From Deltaproteobacteria bacterium (lineage in GTDB: Bacteria; Myxococcota; JACRCW01): a stretch of 64,000 nt of DNA. The notes beneath the pieces were generated by a model. The model was not told the DNA's origin and did not search any database. It worked only from the letters and a program-made list of their open reading frames with translations. Where the stretch lies: contig JACRCW010000042.1 of the NCBI GenBank assembly GCA_016218805.1, positions 44,104 through 108,103 of the forward strand. The letters are read 5' to 3'. The translations under genes were made by a program, and so were the position numbers. Of the stretch, positions 1 to 16,763 are shown piece after piece. Position 1 is the stretch's first letter, and each line of letters starts with the position of its first letter.

Positions 1-6423
<6,423 letters not shown>

Positions 6424-6431
6424 GAGCCGCG

Positions 6432-7271
6432 ATGACGGGGCTGAGCCGCACCAACCAAGACCTCCAGGACATTGAGCAGCAGCTGCTGCTTGAAGCCATC
6501 TTCAGGCGGTACGGTTTTGACTTCCGGGAATACTCCACGGCGTCGATTCACCGTCGCATCCTCGGCCGCGTGGCGGCGGAGAAGCTGAGGAGCATCTCCG
6601 GACTGCAGGAAAGGCTGCTCCATGATCCGGAGTGCATGGAGCGCCTGCTGCTGGCGCTCACCGTCCACGTGACGTCGATGTTTCGCGATCCGGCCTTCTA
6701 CGTTGCGTTCCGTCAGAAGGTGGTGCCGTTGCTCAAGACCTATCCGTTTGTCCGCATCTGGCACGCCGGCTGTTCAACGGGCGAGGAGGTCTACTCCATG
6801 GCCATGCTGGTGCGGGAGGAAGGCCTGGCGGAACGTTGCCGCATCTACGCCACGGACCTCTCTGAGGCCGTGCTCAAGCAGGCCAAGGCGGGCGTGTTCC
6901 CGCTCGCGGCGATGAAGGAATACACCGAGAACTACCACCAGGCGGGAGGCACCGCGTCGTTCTCGGAGTACTACACGGCCAGGTTTGACCACGTTGTGAT
7001 GCGGTCATTCTTGAAGGAGAACATTGTGTTTGCGGAGCACAACCTGGTCACGGACAGCTCCTTCAATGAGTTCAATGTGATCCTGTGCCGGAACGTGCTC
7101 ATCTACTTCAACAAGACGCTCCAGAAGCGCGTCCACGGTCTGCTCTACACCAGCCTGGCGCGATTCGGCGTGCTGGCGCTGGGCCGCAAGGAGTCCCTCC
7201 GCTTCACCTCCCATGAAAACCGCTACGAAGTCCTTGACGGCGCCGAGCGGTTGTACCGGAGGGTTGCTTGA
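6432..7271 (+). CDS. cheR: CheR-type protein-glutamate O-methyltransferase
   Basis: The 279-residue product has the usual CheR length. It has an N-terminal helical region followed by a SAM-binding methyltransferase fold (HAGCSTGEEVYSMAM) and the family motif NVILCRNVLIYFN. CheR enzymes transfer methyl groups from SAM to receptor glutamates. An upstream in-frame ATG at 6408 lies inside the kinase gene; ATG 6432 is preferred because TAGGAG lies about 6 nt before it. The gene sits between the multi-HAMP kinase and cheB (1-nt gap). No chemoreceptor, CheA or CheW is present here, so its substrate may be a kinase of this operon (inference). Confidence 0.93.
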   Translation: MTGLSRTNQDLQDIEQQLLLEAIFRRYGFDFREYSTASIHRRILGRVAAEKLRSISGLQERLLHDPECMERLLLALTVHVTSMFRDPAFYVAFRQKVVPLLKTYPFVRIWHAGCSTGEEVYSMAMLVREEGLAERCRIYATDLSEAVLKQAKAGVFPLAAMKEYTENYHQAGGTASFSEYYTARFDHVVMRSFLKENIVFAEHNLVTDSSFNEFNVILCRNVLIYFNKTLQKRVHGLLYTSLARFGVLALGRKESLRFTSHENRYEVLDGAERLYRRVA

Positions 7272-7272
7272 A

Positions 7273-7860
7273 ATGACGCCCTCCCTCGTCGTGGTGGGTG
7301 CCTCGTTGGGCGGTCTGAACGCGCTGCGGGCCATCATGGGTGGGTTGCCCCGGGATTTCCCGCTGCCCATTGTGGTGGTCCAGCACCGGAGCAGGGATGG
7401 CGATGGTACGCTGACGCAGTTCCTGCAGGGCAGTTCCGCGCTGCCGGTGTGTGAACCTGACGACAAGGAGCCACTCAGCCCTGGCCGGATCTACATGGCG
7501 CCGGCGGACTACCACCTGCTGGTGGAATCCGGGAACCTGGCCTGTTCCACGGATGCGCCCGTCAACTTTTCCCGCCCCTCCATTGATGTGCTCTTTGATT
7601 CGGCCGCTGAGGCCTACGGCAGCGGCGTGGTCGGAGTGATCCTGTCGGGGTCCAACGCGGACGGTGCCGCGGGAGCCGCCAGGATTGCGCACCGTGGCGG
7701 GATCGTCATTGTGGAGGATCCCAGCTTTGCGGAAGCGGCCGCCATGCCGGCAGCAGCCCTGGCCGCGGCGCCGCGTAGCCACGTTGCGCGGCTTGCCGAG
7801 ATTGCACCGTTGCTGATGCGTGTCTGTTGCGACCGCGAAAGGACGCAGGACCATGGGTAG
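7273..7860 (+). CDS. cheB: CheB-type methylesterase, catalytic domain only
   Basis: This 195-residue protein is only the CheB catalytic domain, without the N-terminal receiver of classical CheB. The Ser-His-Asp triad is visible: Ser11 in GASLGG, His38 in VVVQHRS and Asp130 in SGSNADGAAG. It would remove methyl groups added by CheR. ATG 7273 is chosen over an earlier in-frame ATG at 7213, which lies well inside cheR; GGAGG about 12 nt upstream supports it. The last 8 bp overlap the next gene. Without its own receiver, control would have to come from a partner, possibly the flanking receiver-bearing kinases (inference). Confidence 0.92.
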   Translation: MTPSLVVVGASLGGLNALRAIMGGLPRDFPLPIVVVQHRSRDGDGTLTQFLQGSSALPVCEPDDKEPLSPGRIYMAPADYHLLVESGNLACSTDAPVNFSRPSIDVLFDSAAEAYGSGVVGVILSGSNADGAAGAARIAHRGGIVIVEDPSFAEAAAMPAAALAAAPRSHVARLAEIAPLLMRVCCDRERTQDHG

Positions 7861-9580
7861 CAAGATCCGAGCAGAGCCCCAGGGGAGGATCCTGATTGTA
7901 GACGACCAGCGGGACAGTCTGGTGGCCATCCATGGTGCGCTGGAGCCCCTTGGGCTGGATGTGGTCCGGGCACAATCCGGCAGAGAGGCGCTCCGGACCC
8001 TGCTCAGCCAGGACTTCAACCTGATCCTGCTGGACGTAGGGATGCCGGAGATGGACGGCTTTGAGACCGCGACGCTCATCCGCGAGAGCGAGCGGCATCG
8101 CCGTACGCCCATTGTCTTTCTTACCGGCCTGCGGTCAATGGAAAACGTCAAGCGTGGCTATGCCGCGGGCGCCGCGGACTACATTGAAAAGCCGGTTGAG
8201 GCGGAAACACTCCGATCCAAAGTAGCCGCATTGGTCCACCTGTTCCGGGACTCGGTGGCCATGCCGGATGATCCGGTGGCCAACATTCTCGTGGTGGATG
8301 ACACGCCGGCCAACCTGGCAGCCATTGATGGCGCGCTGTCCACCCTGCGCGAGAACATTGTAACCGCGGGTTCCGGCGAAGAGGCGCTCGCGCTGCTGAG
8401 CGAGCAGGAGTTTTCGGTGTTGCTGCTGGACGTCATACTCCCGGGCATCGACGGGATCGAGACGGCGGCGGTGATTCGGCGCAACCCACGCACGCGGGAC
8501 CTGCCCATCATTGTGATGAGCTCCCTTGCCCAGGCGCCCGAGTACATTGCGCGGGGTTATGCCGTGGGGGCGGTTGACTACCTGTTCCCACCGGTGGAGC
8601 CCAGCGTGCTGCGGGCCAAGGTGGCGGTGTTTGTTGACCTCTTCAAGAAGCGCGAGCGGCTGAGACGCCACGAAGAACAAATCCGGCGTTTTGAGCGCGC
8701 CGAGAGCGCCCGGCAGGTGGCGGAGGAGCGGCAGGCGCGGGAGGTTGAGGCCGTCAAGGTCCGCGCGGCCGAAGAGTTGGCCGCCACACGGGCGGCGCTG
8801 ATCGCGGAGCTTAACCGAAAGAACGACGAACTCACGGGACTCAACCACGAACTGGACGCATTCACCTACGCCGCGTCCCATGACCTGCGTGCGCCACTGC
8901 GGGCCGTGGACGGCTTCAGCCGCGCGCTTCTGGAGGACTGCGCGGATGAGCTGAGCGGCAAGGGCCAGGAACACCTCCGGAGCATCTGTGAGTCATCACA
9001 GCAGATGGGTCGGCTCATTGAAGCCCTGCTGGGACTGTCGCGCGTGTCCAGGACCGACCTGCAGCCTGAAACCGTTGACGTCAGCAAGCTTGGCACCGAG
9101 GTCCTGGAGCGGCTTGCCAAGGCAGCACCAGATCGGAAGGTGGAGGTGGTCGTTGACGGCGGCATGACTGCGACGGGTGACCGGCGTCTCATTGAGGTCA
9201 TGCTGGAGAACCTGCTTGGCAATGCGTGGAAGTTTACCGCCAGGAAGCCCAACGGCAGGATTGAGCTGGTGCGCGACACCCACGAGGACCGGCCGGTGTT
9301 TGTGGTGCGGGACAACGGCGCCGGGTTTGACGCCAGGTACGCAAGCAAGCTCTTCCAGCCGTTTCAGCGGCTCCACACGCAGACGGACTTTCCGGGGACC
9401 GGGATAGGCCTGGCTACCGTGCACCGCATTGTGCGGCGGCATGGCGGCCGGATTTGGGCCAAGGGAGCGGTGGACCAGGGCGCGGCGTTCTATTTCACGC
9501 TGGCGGATCCGGTGGCGGATGCCGCAACCCCGGCGGCACTCCACGCTGATGTCGGCGGGCCGCCGCCCGGGGGGCGGTGA
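7853..9580 (+). CDS. Hybrid histidine kinase, REC-REC-coiled coil-HisKA-HATPase
   Basis: The product is 575 residues. Two N-terminal receivers (about 9-130 and 140-265) precede a charged coiled coil (about 265-330), a HisKA domain with its His near residue 343 (ASHDLRAPLRA) and a HATPase (NLLGNAWKF, DNGAGF, GTGIGLA). No membrane segment is seen, so it is a soluble kinase taking phosphoryl input through its receivers. Receiver 1 is complete (VDD, LLDVGMPEMDG, EKPVE). Receiver 2 keeps LLLDVILPG but reads DYLFPPVEP where the conserved K-P pair is expected, so the switch Lys seems lost. ATG 7853 overlaps the cheB stop by 8 bp; the upstream ATG at 7820 is inside cheB. Confidence 0.92.
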   Translation: MGSKIRAEPQGRILIVDDQRDSLVAIHGALEPLGLDVVRAQSGREALRTLLSQDFNLILLDVGMPEMDGFETATLIRESERHRRTPIVFLTGLRSMENVKRGYAAGAADYIEKPVEAETLRSKVAALVHLFRDSVAMPDDPVANILVVDDTPANLAAIDGALSTLRENIVTAGSGEEALALLSEQEFSVLLLDVILPGIDGIETAAVIRRNPRTRDLPIIVMSSLAQAPEYIARGYAVGAVDYLFPPVEPSVLRAKVAVFVDLFKKRERLRRHEEQIRRFERAESARQVAEERQAREVEAVKVRAAEELAATRAALIAELNRKNDELTGLNHELDAFTYAASHDLRAPLRAVDGFSRALLEDCADELSGKGQEHLRSICESSQQMGRLIEALLGLSRVSRTDLQPETVDVSKLGTEVLERLAKAAPDRKVEVVVDGGMTATGDRRLIEVMLENLLGNAWKFTARKPNGRIELVRDTHEDRPVFVVRDNGAGFDARYASKLFQPFQRLHTQTDFPGTGIGLATVHRIVRRHGGRIWAKGAVDQGAAFYFTLADPVADAATPAALHADVGGPPPGGR

Positions 9581-11562
9581 TGGGAACTGCTTTTCGCGTG
9601 CTGGTCGTTGATGACTCTGACAGGGACACGGTCCTGCTGTTACGGGAGATTGGCCGTGGCGGATATGACGTGTCGCACGCGCGCGTGGATAGCGAGGCGG
9701 CGATGGCGGCCGCGCTGGACCGCCAGGCCTGGGATGTCATCATCTGTGACTACTCAATGCCGGGATTTGACACGCTGGCGGCCCTGGCGCTGGTGCACGG
9801 CCGCAACCTGGACGTGCCGTTCATTGTGGTGTCCGGCACCATCAGCGACGATGCTGCCGTGGAATGCATGAAGGCGGGCGCGCACGACTTCATGCGCAAG
9901 GGCAACCTGGCCCGTCTCCGACCCGCCATCCAACGCGAGTTGCGCGACATGGCGGTCCGTGCCGAGTTCAAGCGCGCGGAGGAAGCGCTGCGGCGAGAAA
10001 GCCAGCGGAATACGGTGTTCCTGCGCAACGCGAGCGACGGCGTACACATCCTTGACGCCGCGGGAAACGTGGTGGAGGTCAGCGATTCGTTCTGTACCAT
10101 GCTCGGGTACACGCGCGATGAGCTGGTTGGCGCCAACCTGACGCTGTGGGACGCGCGGTGGTCACCGCTGGAGTTGGCGCAGGTGGTTGCCGAGCAATTG
10201 GCCGACAATGAGCCCTCGGCATTTGAGACTCGGCACCGGCGCCGGGACGGAAGTGTCTTCGATGTTGAAGTCTCCGGCCGGGCGCTTGATTTGGATGGGC
10301 ATCGGGTGTTGTTCAACTCCGCGCGGGACATCACCGCGCGCAAGCAGGCCGACGCGGCGCGCCTGGAGCTGGAAGAACAACTCCGGCTGTCGCAGAGAAT
10401 GGAGGCCATTGGTGGTCTGGCCGGTGGCGTGGCGCACGACTTCAACAACCTGCTCGCCGTGATCCTCAGCTACACGGGGTTTGCGCTGGAAGATGTCCGG
10501 AAGCACAACCTTGCCACGGACGATCTCCTGGAGGTGCAGCGCGCCGCCAACCGCGCAGCGGGGCTCACCCGCCAGTTGCTTGCATTCAGCCGCAAACAGA
10601 TTCTGCAGCCGGTGCCGCTGAGCGTGAGCGAGGTGGCCGCGGGGCTGGAGAACATGCTGCGCCGCATTGTGGGCGAGGACGTTGAGCTGGTCCAAAGCCT
10701 GGCGCCCGACGTTGGCCTGACGTTGGCAGACCCCGGTCAGATTGAGCAGGTGATCATGAACCTGGTGGTCAATGCCCGGGACGCCATGCCCAACGGCGGA
10801 AGACTCACCATTGAGACCGCCAACGTGGAAATCACCGCGGAGGACGCGGCGCGCCGGGTAGCGGTACAGCCCGGCGCGTATGTGCAAGTGGTCGTGTCGG
10901 ACACGGGCTGCGGCATGGGCGAGGAAACGCAGGCGCGCATCTTTGACCCGTTCTTCACCACCAAGGAGAAGGGCAAGGGGACCGGCCTGGGTCTGTCCAC
11001 GGTGTACGGGATCGTCAAGCAGAGCGGCGGCGCCATCTGGGTCCACAGCGAACTGGGCCGGGGGAGCACCTTCACGGTCAGCCTGCCGCGGGACCCGTCC
11101 GCCACGGCGGCCGCGCCCATCCGGCCCTCCATGGTCACGGCGCGGTGCGCCGGAACCGAGACCATCCTGCTGGTGGAGGACGAGGAAGCGCTGCGGAAGG
11201 TTGCGCTGCGGGCCCTGGCCACCGCCGGCTACAAGGTGTTGTCCGCGGCGGACGGCAGCGAAGCGCTCCAACGCAGCGCGCAGCACGCGGGTGACATCCA
11301 CCTCCTCCTGACTGACGTGGTCATGCCGCGCATGAGCGGCCGGGAGCTGGCGCAGGTGCTCCTGCAGCAGCGCCCCACGGTGAAGGTGCTGTACATGTCC
11401 GGGTACACCGACAACGCGATTGTCCACCACGGCGTCCTGGACGCGGGGACGCGGTTGCTGGCCAAGCCGTTCACCGCGGGCGAACTGGCGTACCGGGTCC
11501 GGGAGACACTGGACGATGGCACGGCCAACGTGGCCGCCGTCCCCGACGAGGGTGGTCCCTGA
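9580..11562 (+). CDS. Hybrid histidine kinase, REC-PAS-HisKA-HATPase-REC
   Basis: The product is 660 residues: a receiver at about 6-120 (VVDDSD, VIICDYSMPGFD), a PAS domain at about 135-260, a HisKA domain with the GGVAHDFNNLL motif near residue 286, a HATPase (NLVVNARDAMPNGG, DTGCGM, GTGLGLSTVYG) and a C-terminal receiver (LLVEDEE, LLLTDVVMP, LAKPF). The GVAHDFNN form of the His box is typical of NtrB-like hybrid kinases. The ATG shares one base with the stop of the preceding gene (TGATG), so the two are probably translationally coupled. This is the last gene of the operon; the convergent argF gene ends 105 bp away. Confidence 0.92.
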   Translation: MGTAFRVLVVDDSDRDTVLLLREIGRGGYDVSHARVDSEAAMAAALDRQAWDVIICDYSMPGFDTLAALALVHGRNLDVPFIVVSGTISDDAAVECMKAGAHDFMRKGNLARLRPAIQRELRDMAVRAEFKRAEEALRRESQRNTVFLRNASDGVHILDAAGNVVEVSDSFCTMLGYTRDELVGANLTLWDARWSPLELAQVVAEQLADNEPSAFETRHRRRDGSVFDVEVSGRALDLDGHRVLFNSARDITARKQADAARLELEEQLRLSQRMEAIGGLAGGVAHDFNNLLAVILSYTGFALEDVRKHNLATDDLLEVQRAANRAAGLTRQLLAFSRKQILQPVPLSVSEVAAGLENMLRRIVGEDVELVQSLAPDVGLTLADPGQIEQVIMNLVVNARDAMPNGGRLTIETANVEITAEDAARRVAVQPGAYVQVVVSDTGCGMGEETQARIFDPFFTTKEKGKGTGLGLSTVYGIVKQSGGAIWVHSELGRGSTFTVSLPRDPSATAAAPIRPSMVTARCAGTETILLVEDEEALRKVALRALATAGYKVLSAADGSEALQRSAQHAGDIHLLLTDVVMPRMSGRELAQVLLQQRPTVKVLYMSGYTDNAIVHHGVLDAGTRLLAKPFTAGELAYRVRETLDDGTANVAAVPDEGGP

Positions 11563-11667
11563 GCGTCCGCGCACCGGTGCATGCGCCGCCGCGGGGTGCC
11601 ATGTGACCGCCGGCATTCCCCCGGTCTGGCCGCCTGCATTGGTTGTTCTTACGCGCCGCACGTGGCG

Positions 11668-12588
<921 letters not shown>

Positions 12589-12591
12589 GGG

Positions 12592-13821
12592 TCACTTGCC
12601 CGCGGGCTTCTCCTTCTCAATGAACGCCGCCACCGCCTTGTCCAGCTTCTCAAACGCCTCCTTCATCAGGTCTTCGCCCACGACGAGCGGCGGGGCCAGG
12701 CGCATGACGTGGCCGTGGATGATGTTCACCAGCACGCCGTGTTCACGCGCATAGTTGACCAGCTTGGCGCCGTCCCACTTGAGCTCCACGCCCAGCCACA
12801 TGCCACGGCCGCGGACTTCGCCCATGAACGCGGCGTGCTTCTTGGCCAGGTCCTCCAGGTGGCGGCGGAGCAGACCCGCGCGGTCCCGCACGCCGGGCAG
12901 GAAGGACGGTTCCAGCAGCACGTCCATCACCGCGTTGCCCGCGGCGCAGGCCACCGGGTTGCCGCCAAACGTGCTGGCGTGCGTCCCCGGCTGCAACGCC
13001 TTGGAGATGTCCTCCGTCGTCAGCATGGCACCAATGGGCACCCCGTTCCCCAGTCCCTTGGCAATGGTGATGATGTCCGGGACCATGTCCTCCTGCTGGT
13101 AGGCGAACAGCGTGCCCGTGCGCCCTATGCCGGATTGGATCTCATCCAGGATGAGCAGGCAGCCCACCTCGCGCGTGAGCTGGCGGACCTGCTTGAGGTA
13201 CCCGGGCGACGGGACGATGAGGCCGCCCTCGCCCTGGATGGGTTCCAGCAGCACCGCCGCGGTGCGCGGCCCCACGTGCCGGGCCAGCGCTTCAATGTCA
13301 TTGAAGGGCACGTAGCGGAAGCCGGGGACCAACGGTTCAAACCCCGCGCGGTACTTCTCCTGGCCCGTGGCCGTGACGGTGGCAAACGTGCGCCCGTGGA
13401 AGCTGTTGTGCGCGGTGACAAACTCAAAGCGGCCCTCGCCGCGGTCATGGAAGTACTTCCGGGCCGCCTTCAGCGCGGCCTCGTTGGCCTCCGCGCCGCT
13501 GTTGGCAAAGAACACCCGCTCGGCAAAGCTGTTGGCGCAGAGCTTTTCCGCGAGTTCAATGGCCGGCGTGGTGGCGTACAGGTTGGACGCGTGGATGAGC
13601 TTGCGCGCCTGCTTCTCAATGGCCTCCACCACGCGGGGGTGCGCGTGGCCCAGGCCGGTGACCGCAAGCCCGCCAAGCAGGTCAATGTAGCGGTTGCCGT
13701 CAACGTCCCAGACCAGCGCGCCGTCACCGTGGTCCAGGACCACGGGCTGGGGGTTGATGCAGTGCAGCAGGCGCTTGCGGCCGCGCGCCAGGATATCCGC
13801 CGTGGATGCGAGGGTGCTCAT
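12592..13821 (-). CDS. argD: Acetylornithine aminotransferase (class III, PLP)
   Basis: The 409-residue PLP aminotransferase has the cofactor-binding NSGAEANEAALKAAR motif (about 108-122), the LILDEIQSGIGRTG motif and the Schiff-base Lys255 in IITIAKGLGNG. Coupling to argF makes ArgD the best call; the related ornithine aminotransferase or a succinyl-ornithine enzyme cannot be fully excluded. The frame stays open 135 bp upstream, but ATG 13821 begins the conserved protein and has GGAAG about 9 nt before it. Confidence 0.93.
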   Translation of the reverse strand: MSTLASTADILARGRKRLLHCINPQPVVLDHGDGALVWDVDGNRYIDLLGGLAVTGLGHAHPRVVEAIEKQARKLIHASNLYATTPAIELAEKLCANSFAERVFFANSGAEANEAALKAARKYFHDRGEGRFEFVTAHNSFHGRTFATVTATGQEKYRAGFEPLVPGFRYVPFNDIEALARHVGPRTAAVLLEPIQGEGGLIVPSPGYLKQVRQLTREVGCLLILDEIQSGIGRTGTLFAYQQEDMVPDIITIAKGLGNGVPIGAMLTTEDISKALQPGTHASTFGGNPVACAAGNAVMDVLLEPSFLPGVRDRAGLLRRHLEDLAKKHAAFMGEVRGRGMWLGVELKWDGAKLVNYAREHGVLVNIIHGHVMRLAPPLVVGEDLMKEAFEKLDKAVAAFIEKEKPAGK

Positions 13822-13880
13822 GGACGGGAACTTCCGACGACGCCGTGGTGAAGTCAACGACGTGGCGGGCCGCCCGTGTG

Positions 13881-14414
13881 TCAGTTGGTCTGCCCGGGCA
13901 GGAACCCCTGGCAGTTGCGGGCGCGGCAGGAGGTGTCGGTCGCGGTGAAGTTGCACTGCATATCGGTGATCTGGACGCGCGCGCAGATGTCGTCACACGT
14001 CTGGGACGCAAAGGTCTGGTCGCACAGGTCCTCGTCGGGGAGGCAGGTGTATTGCGAGGTGCACGTGTGGCAGCAGGTGGTGGTCTGGTTGTTGACGGTG
14101 ATGTTGTGCGCGCAGTTGCACGTCTTTGCGCAGTCCTCGCTCCGGCCGCACTTCTTGCTCCCGCACAGGCCCTTGGAGCTGTATTTCTCGCAGAAGTCCT
14201 CAGGCACCTGGCAGATGGGCGTCTCTTCCAGCTCACAGAACGTGTTCACGCATTCCAGGCCAACGATGCAGTTCTTGCCATCCGGGCACGGGCAGCTCTT
14301 GACGCAGTCTGCGTTGGAGGCGCAGCGGCTGACACATCCCGTCTGGGTGAACAGGGCCAGCAGGGGGATGGCCACGGCCAGGGCCCCGATCCACGAGCGA
14401 AGCGAGCGCATCAT
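13881..14414 (-). CDS. Cys-rich secreted or lipid-anchored protein
   Basis: The product is 177 residues. A basic N-terminus and a hydrophobic stretch end in T-Q-T-G-C, a weak lipobox (Gln at -3), so it is either a lipoprotein or a cleaved secreted protein. About 25 cysteines follow, many in C-x2-6-C spacing, including a CC pair, as in disulfide-stabilised surface proteins. I do not recognise the family. ATG 14414 is preferred because GGAG lies 5 nt upstream; a second ATG follows directly. It lies between hutH (54-bp gap) and argD (59-bp gap) on the same strand, so it may be co-transcribed with metabolic genes it has no obvious link to. Confidence 0.75.
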   Translation of the reverse strand: MMRSLRSWIGALAVAIPLLALFTQTGCVSRCASNADCVKSCPCPDGKNCIVGLECVNTFCELEETPICQVPEDFCEKYSSKGLCGSKKCGRSEDCAKTCNCAHNITVNNQTTTCCHTCTSQYTCLPDEDLCDQTFASQTCDDICARVQITDMQCNFTATDTSCRARNCQGFLPGQTN

Positions 14415-14468
14415 GCCGTCTCCATACCAGAGGCCGCCGGTGCGGCCCAAGCAGCGCGGGGTGTGAGG

Positions 14469-16001
14469 TCAGTCCCCGGCCGCGGCCCGCTCCAGGATGC
14501 TCCCGCCGCGCACCAGTTCATCCATGGCGCCCAGGTCCGTCATCAGCAGGCGGTCCTCATCCAGGTGCGGCACGCGCGTGCGCACCAGCGCGTGCACCCG
14601 CGCCACGCCGCGGCCCGGCTTGAGCGGCGCGCGCATGTCCAGCGCCTGCGCGGCCACCATCAGCTCAATGCCCAGCACGCGCCGCACGTTCTCCACCACC
14701 TGCACCGCCTTGAGCGCGCTGGTCATGCCCATGGAAACGTGGTCCTCGCGGTTGGCTGAGGACGGGATGGAATCCACGCTGGCGGGGTGGCACAGGACTT
14801 TGTTCTCGTTGATGAGCGCGGCGGCGGTGACCTGGCAGATCATGAAGCCGCTGTTGATGCCGCTGTTCTTGACCAGGAATGCGGGCAATCCGGACAGCGC
14901 GGGGTTGACCAGTTGTTCAATGCGGCGCTCGCTGATGTTGGCCAGTTCCGCCACGGCAATGGCCAGGAAGTCCAGCGCCAGCGCCAGGGGCTGCCCGTGG
15001 AAGTTGCCGCCGGAGATGACGTCGCGGTCCTCTTCAAACACCAGCGGGTTGTCCGTGGCGGAGTTGACCTCCACTTCCAGCGTGCGGCGCACGTGCGCCA
15101 GCGCGTCACGCGTGGCGCCGTGGACCTGCGGAATGCACCGCAGCGAATACGGGTCCTGCACCTTGTGACAGTCCGCGTGCGCCGGTGCGATCTCGCTGCC
15201 CTGCAGCAAGGCACGGACGTGCTCCGCCACGCGCGCCTGGCCCGGGTGCGGGCGCACGGCCTGGATGCGCGGGTCAAACGGGCGGTGGCTGCCCATCAGT
15301 CCCTCAACGGTGGTCGCCCCGGAGATATCCGCGAGTTCGCACAAGCGCTCCGCGTCCAGCAGGGTCAGCGTGCCCACGGCGCCCATGGCCTGCGTGCCGT
15401 TGACCAGCGCCAGGCCCTCCTTGGCCTGCAACACCAGCGGCTGCAGCCCGGCCTTCTCCAGCGCGGCGCGGGCGGTGATCGTCGTGACCATGCCGGGAGC
15501 CTGCTCCACCAGCGCGTTGCCCTCGCCCAGCAGCAGCAGCGTGGCGTGCGCCAACGGCGCCAGGTCACCGGACGCGCCCACGCTGCCGCGCGCGGGCACG
15601 TACGGGGCAATGCCCGCATCCAGCAGCTTGCAGATGGCGTCCGCGACAAGGGGACGCACGCCCGCGCGGCCGGTGCACAGCACATTGAGACGCAGCACCA
15701 TCATGGCGCGCGCGGCGTCAAACGGCAGCGGCGCGCCGACGCCGACGGCGTGGGAGAGGATCAGGTGGCGCTGCAGCGTGAGCAGCTCGCTTGTAGGGAT
15801 GGAGACTTCCGCCAGCGCACCAAAGCCGGTGTTGATGCCGTACGCAGGCTTCCCGCTGGTGGCAATGGACTCCACGTACGCGCGGCTGCGGGCCATGCGC
15901 TCACGCGCGGCGGGGTGCACTTCCACGCGCCGGCCGCGGCGGGCCACGTCTTCAATGTCAGAAAGCCGGAGTCCTTCACCGGCAACAAGCAACGTCTCCA
16001 T
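14469..16001 (-). CDS. hutH: Histidine ammonia-lyase
   Basis: The 510-residue length is typical of the family. The Ala-Ser-Gly triad that forms the MIO cofactor is at 143-145 ([14 protein letters not shown]), with the conserved YGINTGFG motif near residue 54. It deaminates L-histidine to urocanate, the first step of histidine use. Other aromatic-amino-acid lyases share the fold, but the motif set fits HutH best. No other hut gene is in the window. ATG 16001 is chosen because GGAGGTG lies upstream; the frame stays open another 162 bp without a better start. Confidence 0.93.
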   Translation of the reverse strand: METLLVAGEGLRLSDIEDVARRGRRVEVHPAARERMARSRAYVESIATSGKPAYGINTGFGALAEVSIPTSELLTLQRHLILSHAVGVGAPLPFDAARAMMVLRLNVLCTGRAGVRPLVADAICKLLDAGIAPYVPARGSVGASGDLAPLAHATLLLLGEGNALVEQAPGMVTTITARAALEKAGLQPLVLQAKEGLALVNGTQAMGAVGTLTLLDAERLCELADISGATTVEGLMGSHRPFDPRIQAVRPHPGQARVAEHVRALLQGSEIAPAHADCHKVQDPYSLRCIPQVHGATRDALAHVRRTLEVEVNSATDNPLVFEEDRDVISGGNFHGQPLALALDFLAIAVAELANISERRIEQLVNPALSGLPAFLVKNSGINSGFMICQVTAAALINENKVLCHPASVDSIPSSANREDHVSMGMTSALKAVQVVENVRRVLGIELMVAAQALDMRAPLKPGRGVARVHALVRTRVPHLDEDRLLMTDLGAMDELVRGGSILERAAAGD

Positions 16002-16061
16002 CACGGCACCTCCGCCCGACAGGGCTGCCGGGCGGCGGCTCCTTAGCACGCCGGTACGGGC

Positions 16062-16763
16062 ATGCGCGTTGCACACGTGGGACGCGTGCTCGGCATAGCG
16101 CTCTCCGCGGTGTTGTGGGTCGGTGCCGCCGGGCCGCGCCCGCCACCGGACCCCGCGGCGCACCCGGCCAGCATGGCGCCTGAGTGGGAAGTGATCGTCG
16201 TGGCGGTCCGCGGAGCTGCGGGTGGAGTCCTGGCCATTCCCGCGGGCGCGGTGGCCGGCGTGTTGTGCTCAACGATCCTGGTGTTGCCGTTTGTCGCCGT
16301 CGCCACACTGCCTGTGCCGCCGCTGATATCAACCGCGATCCTGGTCAGCGTGCTGCTGATGCCCGCGCTGTGCGCGGTGGCCGGAGGGTTTGCGGGCTAC
16401 GCGGTGGCACGCGCTGTGCTCGGCGTGTTGACGCCGCGTTTCACACCGCCGCGGACGCTGCGGGAGTTCGTGCGTGCCATCTCGTTCGTCGGAACGGATG
16501 CCGCCTGTCACGGGCCGCTTCTGCTGCTGGTGGGCCCGGCGGTCTTGGTTGCCGTCGGCGGCGTCGTTGGAGCGCGGCTCGCCTACCTATTCACGGGCAC
16601 CGGCATTCCCTCCAGCGGGCACACGGAATCCTTCTTCGTCCTCGTGAGCGCCGCCGCCGCCGGCGTGGTCGCGCTGTGGCTGGTGGCGCCCTTCGCCGGA
16701 GTCGCCGGGGCCACCGCGCCGTGGGTCTCCGCGCTGATCGCGGAAAGGACGGTCTCGCCGTGA
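16062..16763 (+). CDS. Hypothetical multi-pass membrane protein
   Basis: The 233-residue product has an N-terminal signal-like segment, a Pro-rich patch and about four further hydrophobic segments rich in Ala, Val and Gly. I recognise no family. It is the first gene of a coupled trio: its TGA shares a base with the next ATG (TGATG), and the next gene overlaps a small lipoprotein. It starts 60 bp from the divergent hutH. Its codon junctions differ from its neighbours: TTC and ATC before G are common here (for example around 16190, 16465, 16485, 16635 and 16735) but rare in argD, argF and hutH. That may point to a different origin. Confidence 0.72.
   Translation: MRVAHVGRVLGIALSAVLWVGAAGPRPPPDPAAHPASMAPEWEVIVVAVRGAAGGVLAIPAGAVAGVLCSTILVLPFVAVATLPVPPLISTAILVSVLLMPALCAVAGGFAGYAVARAVLGVLTPRFTPPRTLREFVRAISFVGTDAACHGPLLLLVGPAVLVAVGGVVGARLAYLFTGTGIPSSGHTESFFVLVSAAAAGVVALWLVAPFAGVAGATAPWVSALIAERTVSP

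Noticed and set aside
11570..11579. GCACCGGTGC palindrome between the last kinase gene and argF
   Set aside because: It is a short palindrome in GC-rich DNA without T-runs; insufficient to call a terminator.
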